A DNA stretch of 49,144 nucleotides from a virus: positions 1 through 49,144 of the IMG/VR virus record IMGVR_UViG_3300042868_004831; one strand, written 5' to 3'. Positions 13,462 to 24,400 of the stretch are shown here, piece by piece; position 1 is the first letter of the stretch, and each line of letters opens with the position of its first letter. Below the pieces are notes generated by a model that saw only the letters and a list, made by a program, of their open reading frames with translations, did not search any database and had not been told where the DNA came from. A program made the position numbers and the translations under genes.

Positions 13462-14038
13462 TCCAAGAGACCACTTCATTAACCTAAAAGGCAAGCAGTA
13501 CTTGCCAGTCGCAGCTCGCATTGCTTGGTTTAGAGAAGACCATCCAGACTGGACAATCATGACGTATGCAGTACCCGATCTTTCGGGTGCTGACTACACT
13601 ACATTTGCCGCAGAAATCTTAGATAGCACAGGAAGGCTTATTGCCAAGGCTCATAAGACAGAGCACGAGAAACACTTTGCTGATTACCGAGAGAAAGCAG
13701 AAACGGGCGCCATTGGGCGAGCGTTAGCCTTGTGTGGGTATGGCACGTTGTTTGCTCAGGAGCTAGAAGAACCTATTACACCAGCTGGTGACATGCGAAT
13801 TGTTGACGCACCACAACCAAGTAAGGCTTCCACACTTACACCGGGTAAGCAGTTTGGTTTAGAGTGCAAGCGAATCTGGGGTTCTGGTATTACGCCATCA
13901 GACATGAAGCGTGTATTTACTAAATTGGCTGGCAACATAGATACAACAGACGAAAACTTACGCCTTGTAATAGAAGTACTGCAAGGTTTCAATACACCGG
14001 AAGAAGCAGAGTCGGTGTTCTTGGCAGAGGAGGATTAA
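13454..14038 (+). CDS. Rad52/ERF-like single-strand annealing protein candidate (194 aa)
   Basis: Residues 12-100 carry the signature of a large phage family related to ERF/Rad52-type annealing proteins: YLPVAARIAWFREDHPDW, a beta-sheet with IAKAHKTEHEKHF, and EKAETGAIGRALALCGYGT. These proteins bind single-stranded DNA and anneal complementary strands in phage recombination. The C-terminal 80 residues look like a separate helical domain joined by a Pro/Ser linker. Directly followed by a Gam-like gene, which supports a recombination role. The family call is from motif memory, not alignment. Confidence 0.65.
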   Translation: MFNPRDHFINLKGKQYLPVAARIAWFREDHPDWTIMTYAVPDLSGADYTTFAAEILDSTGRLIAKAHKTEHEKHFADYREKAETGAIGRALALCGYGTLFAQELEEPITPAGDMRIVDAPQPSKASTLTPGKQFGLECKRIWGSGITPSDMKRVFTKLAGNIDTTDENLRLVIEVLQGFNTPEEAESVFLAEED

Positions 14039-14039
14039 A

Positions 14040-14609
14040 TTGGACCCAAATAAATTTGACATTATTGGCGATAGTTATTATGAGATTGAGACCGGCGAAT
14101 ATGCCGGTCCAGTTGATGGCTGGCTAGGCGAAGAACTTAAAACAGAAGATGACGTTCTTTTAGCTTTACAGCGTTTACTAAAATACGAGACTGAATTAAA
14201 AGCTGAACAACTTTCTACTCAATCAATCATTGATCGATGTAAGTCAATGGTCAAAGACAAAGAGCGTAAGGTGTTATGGTTACAAGCACGTTATGGTGCA
14301 CAGATTGCTGCGTTTGCTAAATCACAGTTGCACGGCAAGGTTAAGACATGGAAATGCCCATGGGGTCAAGTAGCATTTCGCACATCATCACCTTTGTTTT
14401 CTGTGCTTGACGATGAGAAGGCTGCCATGGTTATCCCTCTTAATCTTGACGCTGTCAAAATAGAATCCAAAATATACAAAAGCAAGATACCAAAAGAAGT
14501 GCAACTTACACTGGTTGAAGAGTATCCAGAGTTGTTTAGTATGACAGACGCTTCCGAAAACTTCAGCATAAAGTCATTGATAGCAAACGAGGTCACAGAT
14601 GAGGGATGA
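14040..14609 (+). CDS. Gam/Gp157-like protein (189 aa), TTG start
   Basis: A long acidic helix with coiled-coil character (about residues 45-90) is followed by LQARYGAQIAAFAKSQLHGK and then a small beta part (TWKCPWGQVAFRTSSPLF). This is the layout of host-nuclease inhibitor Gam-like and siphovirus Gp157-like proteins, which protect DNA ends or aid recombination. The TTG start at 14040 follows the previous stop by one base and has GAGGA upstream. Its place after the annealing protein fits. Confidence 0.6.
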   Translation: MDPNKFDIIGDSYYEIETGEYAGPVDGWLGEELKTEDDVLLALQRLLKYETELKAEQLSTQSIIDRCKSMVKDKERKVLWLQARYGAQIAAFAKSQLHGKVKTWKCPWGQVAFRTSSPLFSVLDDEKAAMVIPLNLDAVKIESKIYKSKIPKEVQLTLVEEYPELFSMTDASENFSIKSLIANEVTDEG

Positions 14610-15213
14610 GATAGTACACATAGGTAGTCTTCCTGATTCAGTACACGTAAGTGATGTCGGCATTACATTTAGTGCCGACATTGACTTTGATCAATGGTAC
14701 AGGTTGATGATGACGTTGCAGAGGTTAGAGACTGCTTTCCAATTTGGCATTGGTGACGTACTTAACTACGGAAGTATTAAGTACGGAGAGAAGTACAGTC
14801 AAGCTATGAGTGCTACTGGATATGCATATCAGTCACTTGCAAACTGGGCTTGGGTAAGCAAATCTATTCCTATAGAAAATCGCATGTCTGGCTTAAGTTG
14901 GACACACCACAGGATAGCGGCATCGCTTCCAGTTGATCAGCAAGTCGGTGCTCTATCAATGGCCATGAGAGACGATATGTCCGTAGGTCAATTCAAAGAT
15001 GAAGTAAAAGGAGTTTCAGAACACAAAGAAATACCAACAAAATCTGTAGCCATACCAGCAGGATGGACAGTAGATGATGTGAACAAAGCACTAGAACTTA
15101 TAAGCACGTCACCCATTCCACTTGCCGATGTATACGAAGCAGGACTCACAAAATTATCAGAAGAAGAAGTGAAGGTGCAGAGGTACTGCGACCAATGCCC
15201 ATATAACAACTAG
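14599..15213 (+). CDS. Conserved phage protein with YGExY...LSWTHH motifs (204 aa)
   Basis: The centre contains FGIGDVLNYGSIKYGEKY, SLANWAWVSKSIP and GLSWTHHRIAASLP, a helical motif order I recall from phage and plasmid proteins near ParB-like or replication genes. No activity is known to me. The C-terminus has CDQCPYNN, a CxxC pair. It overlaps the Gam-like gene by 11 bases and precedes the winged-helix initiator, so a replication or DNA-binding role is likely. Confidence 0.6.
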   Translation: MRDEIVHIGSLPDSVHVSDVGITFSADIDFDQWYRLMMTLQRLETAFQFGIGDVLNYGSIKYGEKYSQAMSATGYAYQSLANWAWVSKSIPIENRMSGLSWTHHRIAASLPVDQQVGALSMAMRDDMSVGQFKDEVKGVSEHKEIPTKSVAIPAGWTVDDVNKALELISTSPIPLADVYEAGLTKLSEEEVKVQRYCDQCPYNN

Positions 15214-15221
15214 AGGTAGTT

Positions 15222-15935
15222 ATGATTACAGTATTCAACGGCAAGTCGTTCGGCTTGTCCGGTGAGCGGTCGTCTGGATTCGTCCAGATAGACCGCTTAT
15301 TAGTTGACCACATTGCATCTTTTACACCATCAGGATTTGTCGTATTCATGGCTCTTGTCATGCACGTAGACAATGATGGTTATTGTTGGCCAAGTATCAA
15401 GAGGCTTATTGAGTGCACAGGTTTGTCCGAGACAACAGTTAAGACTGCACTTCATTACCTATCTGGAATGAAGGTTAATGACAAGAGATTGCTTGAAGTC
15501 AATGGACGAACTTCTCCTAATGGGAGAACAACAAGCAATGGTTATAAGTTATTTCCTGATTCGGTTGATCATGACTCTAACGTAAAGGTTACGTCTGTCA
15601 AGCAAGTGAAGGCAGACGCAGTAAAGGAAGATGATCCAGCATTTCCTTTATACAAAGCATTTAAGCGAGCACGGTGGGGGATAGTGTCTGAGGCAGCAAT
15701 TACAGATAAGGAGTGGAAAGATGTACGTCTTACTATATGGCAGATGCACAAGGCTGGAGTCACATCAGATGACGTGGAAATACGAGTAAGTACTTTACTA
15801 AGAAAATGGAAAAATGAAGAGATGGTAACAGTTCGATCATTGTGGAAACACTGGACAACATATGCCCTTCCACAGGTTCTGATCAATGCTTTACCAACAA
15901 ATATAGAGGAGTGGTTCAATGACAACAACGGATAA
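15222..15935 (+). CDS. Winged-helix replication initiator-like protein (237 aa)
   Basis: Residues about 30-90 form a winged helix-turn-helix (VVFMALVMHVDNDGYCWPSI, then LSETTVKTALHYL) as in phage replication initiators and plasmid RepA-type proteins. A charged linker leads to a second helical domain (residues 130-237). With a loader and DnaB directly downstream, it probably binds the phage origin and recruits the helicase. The start has an AGAGG site; the end overlaps the loader gene. Confidence 0.65.
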   Translation: MITVFNGKSFGLSGERSSGFVQIDRLLVDHIASFTPSGFVVFMALVMHVDNDGYCWPSIKRLIECTGLSETTVKTALHYLSGMKVNDKRLLEVNGRTSPNGRTTSNGYKLFPDSVDHDSNVKVTSVKQVKADAVKEDDPAFPLYKAFKRARWGIVSEAAITDKEWKDVRLTIWQMHKAGVTSDDVEIRVSTLLRKWKNEEMVTVRSLWKHWTTYALPQVLINALPTNIEEWFNDNNG

Positions 15936-16353
15936 GTTATTGGCTGTGCTGTCACAGTTGCCAAGTAGTATTCAGTGGAATGACACAAGTCAGACGGTGT
16001 ACCGTGTGGCTATCACAGGGATTAGTGATGAAGACATCAGGGACGGAGCTAAGCGTATCCTCACACGTGCAAAGTTTCGCCCAACACCATCGGAGGTACT
16101 CATTAGTATTGCAACCGTGAAGTACGGTGATTACTTACCACACGTTGTGATTAATGACATTGCTGAAGCAATACGCCTTGGTACTCCATACCACAAGTTG
16201 CATCCAACACTTCAGCATGTTGTAGCCAAGACTGGTGGACTGAAGGCATGGAGAGTAGAGCCTCCAGTCAAGGGGCAGCAACTACAAGAGGTGCTCAACG
16301 ATGTCTTATTGACAAGAATACAGGAACATATAGATGAGCAACGTTCAGAATAA
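15919..16353 (+). CDS. Probable replicative helicase loader (144 aa)
   Basis: A small helical protein located between an initiator-like gene and DnaB. The motif RILTRAKFRPTPSEVL resembles the segment of SPP1 G39P-type loaders and related phage proteins that load DnaB-type helicases. The C-terminal 40 residues are extended and charged, as in loaders that bind helicase with their tail. It has a strong AGAGGAG site and overlaps the DnaB gene by 20 bases. The call rests mainly on context. Confidence 0.55.
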   Translation: MTTTDKLLAVLSQLPSSIQWNDTSQTVYRVAITGISDEDIRDGAKRILTRAKFRPTPSEVLISIATVKYGDYLPHVVINDIAEAIRLGTPYHKLHPTLQHVVAKTGGLKAWRVEPPVKGQQLQEVLNDVLLTRIQEHIDEQRSE

Positions 16354-17713
16354 AAGCCTAGGCTTTAATATAGAAATCCCATCGGACGTTATGAGTGAGC
16401 AATCACTTATAGCGTCTGTGCTTCTCGGTGGTCGGAAGTTATTTAAGAATGTATCTAACATAGACAAGGGTATGTTCTACAGGGTCTCACATAGCCTTAT
16501 ATGGGATGCATATACATCCATTGATGCATCGGGCCAAGACATAGATATTGTGACCGTGAATGAGGAATTGACAAAGCGCAACTCACTCGAAGCGTGTGGT
16601 GGTCTAGGTTACATCATGCAGTGCGCAGAACTACTGCCTACTACGTCTAACTATGAGAGCTACGTCAATCTAGTCGTTGAGTATCACAGGCGCAGGGAGA
16701 TTATTTTTGCATCTGAACATGCTAGTAAACGTGCTTCAGTTGGCGATGACAGCATAGACACAATCGTTACTGATTTAAATAAATCTGTTTCTGGAACCTA
16801 TTCCGGAAACACCACGGACGATTTATCTAAATTAATTTTGTCGGTATCTGACATAGCCATACATCGAGAAGAAGATGAGACAACGTTTAGTGTTGCCAGC
16901 GGGTTTAATGAAGTAGATTCTATAACAGGAGGGTGGCGTGATGGCGAGTTAATCATTGTTGGTGGACGGCCTTCTATGGGTAAGTCTAGTCTTGGGTTGC
17001 AGTATGCATGGAACGCTGCTCGTTTCATGCGTCAACTAGATGAGAAGGTAGGAGTCCTTATTGTTAGTGCAGAGATGTCCAAGGACATGGTTACTGCACG
17101 TATGTTGTCGATCTACAGTGAAGTAGACAGCCAAGTTATTCAGACGAAGAAACTGAATAACTATCAGAAAGATAAGCTACACGGTGTAGCTCAGGAGGCT
17201 AAGTCACTTCATGTCAGAATTGTCGCAGATAAAACTGTCACCCTTGGAGGAATCCGAGACGCCATTAGGGATACGCAAAAATCTTTTCATGTTGGCTTGG
17301 TGGTTGTTGATTACTTACAGATGATTGCAATGCCATCGTCATACAAGTCAGAGAATAGGACTCGTGATATCGGCGTAATCAGCCGTGGACTCAAGGACAT
17401 AGCCCGTGAGTACAAATGCCCAGTCATCGCGTTATCGAGTCTATCTAGGGCTGTAGAGCAAAGGCAGGATAAACGACCGATGATGTCTGACCTTAGAGAG
17501 TCAGGCGATATTGAGTCGGACGCTGACGTAATCCAGTTCATATACAGAGCTGGGTATTACGAACGCAGTCAAGATGGGCAACAAGAAGAGGAAGATAAAG
17601 CCGAGATCATTACAGCAAAGAACCGTAACGGCAAGACTGGAATGTCATTACTTAAATTCCAATCTAAGTTTGCTAAGTTCAGCGACTTTATCCTTGGCGA
17701 GTTTGACCTTTAA
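16334..17713 (+). CDS. dnaB: Replicative DNA helicase, DnaB family (459 aa)
   Basis: The length and motifs are those of DnaB, the hexameric 5'-3' helicase of the replication fork: an N-terminal helical domain (MSEQSLIASVLLGG, GYIMQCAELLPTTSNY), Walker A GGRPSMGKSS at residues 210-219, the AEMS region, Walker B LVVVDYLQM with Asp326, and LSSLSRAVEQRQDKRPMMSD with the arginine-rich motif. No primase domain is attached. It ends the rightward block and overlaps the endolysin stop by 4 bases on the opposite strand. A weak AT-rich hairpin (17712-17730) marks the convergence. Confidence 0.95.
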   Translation: MSNVQNKSLGFNIEIPSDVMSEQSLIASVLLGGRKLFKNVSNIDKGMFYRVSHSLIWDAYTSIDASGQDIDIVTVNEELTKRNSLEACGGLGYIMQCAELLPTTSNYESYVNLVVEYHRRREIIFASEHASKRASVGDDSIDTIVTDLNKSVSGTYSGNTTDDLSKLILSVSDIAIHREEDETTFSVASGFNEVDSITGGWRDGELIIVGGRPSMGKSSLGLQYAWNAARFMRQLDEKVGVLIVSAEMSKDMVTARMLSIYSEVDSQVIQTKKLNNYQKDKLHGVAQEAKSLHVRIVADKTVTLGGIRDAIRDTQKSFHVGLVVVDYLQMIAMPSSYKSENRTRDIGVISRGLKDIAREYKCPVIALSSLSRAVEQRQDKRPMMSDLRESGDIESDADVIQFIYRAGYYERSQDGQQEEEDKAEIITAKNRNGKTGMSLLKFQSKFAKFSDFILGEFDL

Positions 17714-18495
17714 GAAAGAAAAACTTTCTTGGCTTCAGCGTTTACTGTCAGTGTCTTACCTAAAACCTTAGCAAGACTACGTATAGAAACATACGTAACA
17801 CTGTTTCGTTGAATGTATTGCACTGGCAGTGGCTTCCCGTTAAGCGAAGGACCTTCAGCGCCCCAACCTAAACTTGTATCAACTTCATTCTTATCCATAA
17901 ACAGTTCTAATGATTTACGCAACGGTGCAAATGTTCTACCGTTTTCAACAAGGGCTTCAACAAACTTATTGTTGGACGCATTACATATCTTCCAATCAAT
18001 ATCAGGCGTAACTAAACCCCAAGGTTTAATGAAGAAAACGTTTGATTTATTTCGACCACGGTATAGATTAGATCTCCTAGCAACCATGTAACCGTTACGA
18101 CTTCCATCATTGTTACTATTACCCTCGACCGACGTTAGCGCCCCATCTTCATTACGACCTGTGACAATACCGATATGATAAGCATCATCACCAGTAACCA
18201 AAAGCACGATGTCACCGGGTGAACCTTGCGCTTTAAGAACGCCGTGCTTCCTAGCGCTACTAAGCCATACGTCACAATCAGCACTAAAACATAACGGCCA
18301 GTCAAGTCCACTTTGATCCTCCCATTCCATAGCAACGCCACTGACAAATGACGCACACCAAAAACTACCAATAGGAGCGCGGACGTTCGTATTCCATCGA
18401 TCAATTAATGGACCACGATTACTTCCAGTAGGTGACTCTTCTGTCCCTACGTACTTGTTTGCTATGTCAATCAACAACTTCCCTAAATCAGTCAT
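17710..18495 (-). CDS. Endolysin: CHAP-type peptidase with CuAO-N-like C-terminus (261 aa)
   Basis: Residues 1-165 form a CHAP-like NlpC/P60-superfamily amidase/peptidase that cuts peptidoglycan: nucleophile Cys47 in SFWCASFVSG, His107 in AYHIGIV and an acidic residue at Glu124 in SVEGNSN. Residues about 190-261 contain two modules like the copper amine oxidase N-terminal domain (VENGRTFAPLRKSLELF; SVTYVSIRSLAKVLGK), typical of secreted proteins of Gram-positive bacteria and probably used for wall binding. There is no signal peptide, so a holin would be needed. It is the last late gene, 24 kb from the holin candidates. Confidence 0.8.
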   Translation of the reverse strand: MTDLGKLLIDIANKYVGTEESPTGSNRGPLIDRWNTNVRAPIGSFWCASFVSGVAMEWEDQSGLDWPLCFSADCDVWLSSARKHGVLKAQGSPGDIVLLVTGDDAYHIGIVTGRNEDGALTSVEGNSNNDGSRNGYMVARRSNLYRGRNKSNVFFIKPWGLVTPDIDWKICNASNNKFVEALVENGRTFAPLRKSLELFMDKNEVDTSLGWGAEGPSLNGKPLPVQYIQRNSVTYVSIRSLAKVLGKTLTVNAEAKKVFLS

Positions 18496-18499
18496 CTAC

Positions 18500-21400
18500 T
18501 TATTCCTTGATACCACTACCTGCCGGATTAAATAAACCACGTACTCCAGACTCGCCAACAACGTCAACAGCAGATTGCGGACGAAGCGATTTAAGTTCTT
18601 CTTCAGCTTGCTTGTATCTTGCGCTACCGCCAACTCGTTGACGTAACCATTTCTGATAGTCATCATCAAATTGTGTTGCTCCAGAACCAAAGAAGTTCAT
18701 GATGAACGGAACAATGTTCTGCCTTGAAATGTCTTCTGAAGAAAGTTCTGTCCCCATACCAGAGTCAAAATTACGAGTAGACATATATTCCATATCTGAG
18801 AGCATGTCCTTTGTATTTACGTTGTTCAATGCGTCAATAGCAAAGCGCGTCATCTTATCTGGCATAGCCTTCTTGATGTTTTCCTCAATAGTTAAGTACC
18901 CCGGTATGTTTTTGGCTGCATCAGGTATTCCATATAGGCGAAGGTTAGGGTCAACCTTTAACTGCTTGACATATTCTTCATAGCCTAGATGGCTTTCAAA
19001 TGCTGGCTTCCCAGTAAAGTCTCGCCCAGTAACAGCCTCTTTGACAGTGGCTGCATACGGAGCAAGCATGTTTAATCCAAACTGCTTTACCCAGTACTCA
19101 ATGTTTTCAGGAATAGAGTGAGTACGCCATTTAGTAGACGCTCGTCCTGCCTGTCGTACTGCTCTACCTTGCGCACCCGGTAAGGTCTGCATGTACGTCG
19201 TACCAAGAATATCTACCTTCATCATTCCTGAGTCATCAAGGAATAATTCATCATAGATTTCTTCCCAGACTTGACCCTTAACCTCTGCTCCACCAGACGC
19301 AGCTGCCAATGCAGCAAGTATCTTAGGAGATCGAGTAATGATTTGTGTTGCTTTGGAAGACAGATATGCTGAAAGCCATTTCTTGGTTACATACCACTTA
19401 ACTTCTGAACTCCAGCCACCCTTATCCTGACCCAACCAAACCTTATCTTCAATGGTGGTGTTTGCAATCTTATCGAAGCCAAATGTTTCTGCTACGTTGT
19501 TGATTGCGTGTTTACCAAGGGTGTAAAAAGGACCTAAAGGACTAAGTACTAGCCTTGACTTGGCATACTTTGTTGAGATGACAGCCTTTGCCATAACACT
19601 TTGTAGTGCAGCAACCTTTGCATTTTCTGATGGAGAGCCACCATCATTGCCAGTCATGAAGTTAATTGCCTCAGCGTATTCACGGCGCAACTTCTCACGG
19701 TAGTTATCAGCCGTCATATTTAACTTTGCTGGAGGTATGACATTCTCCGTGGCCTGATACATTTGTTGGAATGCAGAGATGATTGCAAGGTCTTTATACA
19801 AAACGTTTGCTCTCTCAATTGCACTTTGCATAGGAACTATCTTTCGAGCAAACTCTCCAGATCCATAATAATCACTCATTCGCATATGCAACGGAATGTC
19901 TTCAGGTCTAATGTTTGGATTATCCTGTAGGGCTGCTTGATAAGTCCTGTAGTGATCTAAGTATTCAACTCCAAGCCCATAACTAGCAAGTCTGTCCATA
20001 GATAAATCAGGTACTTGCTCAATCAGTCTAGCCATCTGCAAGTGTACGTACTTGTCACCAAAAGATGTATCACCATGTTGCGCAAACGGATCTGACCCAG
20101 CCCTAAACACAACGTTCATATCCGGCGTGTTCGGAATCATCGCAGGTAAAGCACTCATGGCCCATGCCATCGATCCAACTTTCCTGTGTTTGATCATATA
20201 CATTAGGTCAGACATAGGATTTGCAATTAGCCATGCTTGGTTCGATGCAACACCAATATCTCTACCTAGTGCAAGAACACGAGTCATAGTGTTTAGTTCA
20301 TCAAGTAATTTTGCAGCTCCAGTTATTACGCCAGACGAATTCTCTTTGATTGCGTCATTTAATTTAGAACCCGCACGGACCTGAACAATGCCACTCTTGT
20401 CAGCATCAATCACAAGCTGAGTTGGAGACAGTGTTGGATCACTGAATACTTCTGTATTACCCTGTTGATCAATCATTGCCTCATCAATAACACCAACTGG
20501 ACCATTGGCCTTAGCCTCATCTAGGGTCTGGTTGGATACACCTAGAGAAGAGAACATATCTTGTGGGTCGAATCCACCAGAGAATACAGAGTGTCCAAAC
20601 TTCTCATCACGTCCGGGGACTGGACTCTGTTGATTTGCTGCGTGAGTAATACCTGCAAGGATTCCGTCATCACCCTTTTCCATATCCTCATGAACAAGTA
20701 TCTTAGCGATGTGGACTTCAGGTAACGCAACTGGAAGAGTGTCACCTATGTGAGGCTTCATTCCACCAAGCCGTCGCTCGATACCAACGACTTCATTCCC
20801 GCCAATACCTAAGTCAGTAATCTCAATAGTGTTATCTTTTAAAATCGTAATTTTTACATTACGTAACACGGCTGCATCGTAATCAGCCTGTCCAGTCATA
20901 GCCTTAAGGACCTCATCAAAATCCTTAAACTTCTGTTCTGGAGTTAACGTTTGCTTTACTGATGGATTATTCGGGTCATAACCCCATCGATGTGGGAGGG
21001 AAACAGTTACAACTGCGGATGTACCCGGCTTTCTCTTAGATAACCCATCGATGGTATTTAGTAAAGTCTGAGCAGATGCCTCTGGTATTTTCAATAAAGC
21101 AGCTCGGATGCCAGCAATCCCATACTTAAACCTAGACTCGTATTTAGTTTTTACGTTGTCCGTAAGTTCCTTCTCAGGGTTGTAGCATAGTGCCCCAGCC
21201 TTATTGAAGTTGGTGGACTTCTCAGGGTTTCGTGAAGAGCGATCAATACTAGAGTAAGCCGACCGTCCTTGCCCTTGTTTTAACGCAACCCATTTAAGGT
21301 CTCCGTTGCTATCTTTTTTCTGTGTAACAAACGCTATTTCGCCAGATGCCTTGTTAACTGCAATGTGATACGTAGACGGCACGGCTGAATTGGCGTCACG

Positions 21401-24400
21401 GCTGACTCCACTAGTGTCTGATCCAGATGCCCTGACGTCATGGCGTAGAACGTACCACGGAGTAGATTTCCTAAAGAGGTAGATTGAATCAACTAATTGA
21501 TACTCGCCTCTAGATTTCAGTGCTGTGGCTCGGTGGCTTATATCAACGCTCAATGCCTGAGCAAATGCAGATATTGCTGTGTACTCTTGTGAAAACGGAT
21601 TAGCAGCAGCCTCCAACACATCAGCCTCACTCATGGCTTTGCCTAATCTATTTTGAGACTCAGCATATGCACGTACAGCAAATGTAATGATTGCACGTTG
21701 GTTATGTGCTAACGGTATTGGGTCATCTCCATCAAAGCCTTCAACAACATCTTGCAGGTTTTGTGAGAATGCAGATGGTCCAGTATCCCCATCAGCGTCA
21801 CTAATGAAGTTAACTGAACCCTTAGCAAAGTCACGTGCAATAGTAAACGCACTATCCATAGACAACGCTACACCAGTTGGCATAGATTCATCAGTTGCTG
21901 ATTCTATAGCAGATAACGCATCTGAAATGAATGTGTCATCATAACCCTTGCGTTGCAACTGCTGACCAAACTCAATAACACTGCGTGACTTTACTAATGC
22001 TTCACCAATGTCGTTAAGTTCATCCGATGAATCAAAGTCTTCAGTCAAACGACGTGCAATCCTAGACAACGTGTAGGACGTTGGATCTCCGTCTCCTGTG
22101 CCCTCACCCTTATTTAAATAGATCGGAGCAGAAGAAAGAGTATTACCGCTCTTGTTACCAAAGAAACTAGAGATGTGAACGTTTGTTGTATCTCCTGATG
22201 TTTCACTTTTAGAAGATAAGACAATAGGTCTGTTGTCAGCAGGACGAATACCAAATAGTGATGTTCGTAGATTCTCCATACCTTGTCTAGCATTGTTAAT
22301 CTTCTTCCGTACTTCTTCCTGTGCTTTTTGATCATCGTGACCTATTGCTTGCTTAAGACCATTATTGTAAACAATAGAAATTGCGTCGGTAGTAGTGTCA
22401 GCTACAGCAAGAACATTTTCGGCAGAGTTTACTTTGCTAGTGGCAATAGCTTTAGCAATAGGACTGTCCGAATATGCTTTTCGGATTTCGTCTAATCGAT
22501 CTTGTGCTTCTTGAGCATCTTCTGGGCTACCGTTTTTAATAATAGAATTTAGGTCGCTGATTTCGTTACTACTAACTCCAAATGTTGTGCCAGCAACATC
22601 AGGCATTAATCCCGGAGCTGGACCCGACATAAACGCATAGCCTTTAAGAATGCGCTGTTGTCGTTGGTCAGCCATACCCATTAACACCTGTTGGGCCTCA
22701 GATACACGACCATAAGAACTGTACAAGATTCCTGCTACAGTTGGAGATGCAGACCCACTGCTTCCACTAACACGTACGTTTGGTTGCATTGCAACAACGT
22801 CACCATACGTTATGTATCGCTTCCTCTTACCGCCTTCAGTATCTGCTTCAACCACATATGCGTACTGAGGACGCTTATCCCTAATGGGTACTCCACCTAC
22901 TGAATTGACTGGCATTCCAGTGTCAGACACATCCATCTCAAACCAGTTCTTGTTTTTTCCGCCAGTTGCAACTGGCTTTATGCCCTTTGCGCGTAGTTTG
23001 TTGAACGTGTCACTTTTACTATCTACAAAAATTAATGATCGATGAACCTTGAATGGCATATCAATATGCTCAAATCCACCGAACTGTCCAAATATAGATG
23101 GGCCACGTTTAACATCAGAGAGGTCAGCTTCACCGCCAATATTATTCTGTGCTAACCCATCTGGTGTAGCCGTTAACGGTTGTAGAACATTCTGAGCGCG
23201 TGTGCTACGGTCCGTGAATCGCAATGTCCATCCAGACATCATAGGTGTTGCTATTGGATTACCAGCAGCATCTACATGGAAGAAGGACTTTCCTCCAAGT
23301 GTCCACCTGTGACTAGAGCCTGTCTCTGCGCCAACCCAGTCTGATTGAACCGTGTTACCACGTGTCATTACTCCAATGGCTTGATTCAATGCAATACCAA
23401 GCCTAGACATCGCACCAGATGCATAGTGGGCAATATTAGAGTCATCACTGTAAATCAGTGGATCCTGCATTGCCGTTGACATCAGGTAACTAACAACCAC
23501 TTCATTTATGGTTGGGTCTGTATAAAGAAAACTATTGGTATCTCCATGCATGTCTACCGTGTAGTGATACTCAAGCTCGGCGAGTTTCTTTCGTGCCTCG
23601 TCAACTTCATCATCTGTTCCTTCTGCTATTACCTTCTTGAGGTTTGCAACTTCCTTGTTGTAATCAGATAACTCTGTAGTCACGTTACGCAAAGCAGCAC
23701 TTAATGAGTTGTTTGTTTTGTCTCCAAACATTGCCAATGCATTCTTTGCAATACGGAGTTTGTCATGTAAAGGCATCGTGTGATACACGCCATGGAATAA
23801 CTCATGACCAACACTGAGTGCGTTACGACCAGCATTCTTATCCTTATTGATATGCAACATAAGGTTTACGATTGCTCGTTGCGAACCCGGTATCTCGATG
23901 ACTGGACCAGTCGTTAGGCTTCCATAACTCCCACGGATTAAACTTGCTTCCGAGAACTGGTTGACAGCAGCAGATGACATATTCACTTGTGCATTTGTCG
24001 TATAGAAATCATGTACCAACTGAGCCATACGATGCGTTGATAGCCATTTACCAAACTGGATACCGTAATCTTTGTTGACTTCACGGAACGCGTCTGCAAC
24101 TACAGAGTTTGCATCTTTACTGAACTTCTTTGTTCCTGTGTCAACGAGCAATGTGCCTGTATCTTGAACGTGATCGTAAACCTTCTGCATTGCCGACCGA
24201 ATACCGGGATCACTTTCTGCTTCCATTGCAGATCTGATTAACTCGGAATAAAACTTCTTTGCGTCAATACTGTTGCCAGTCTTTAACTCGTATTCCATAT
24301 GACGGACTGCATACCCATGGGCATGTACATCCCACATATCTGCATATGTGTTAGCCATGTCATCAACCATTTGATTGAGGCCGATGTTGCTAAATTCCTG

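Noticed and set aside
17712-17730. Bidirectional terminator at the convergent junction
   Set aside because: The 7-bp hairpin is AT-rich, has no T-tract on either strand and lies within the endolysin coding sequence, so it is weak at best.
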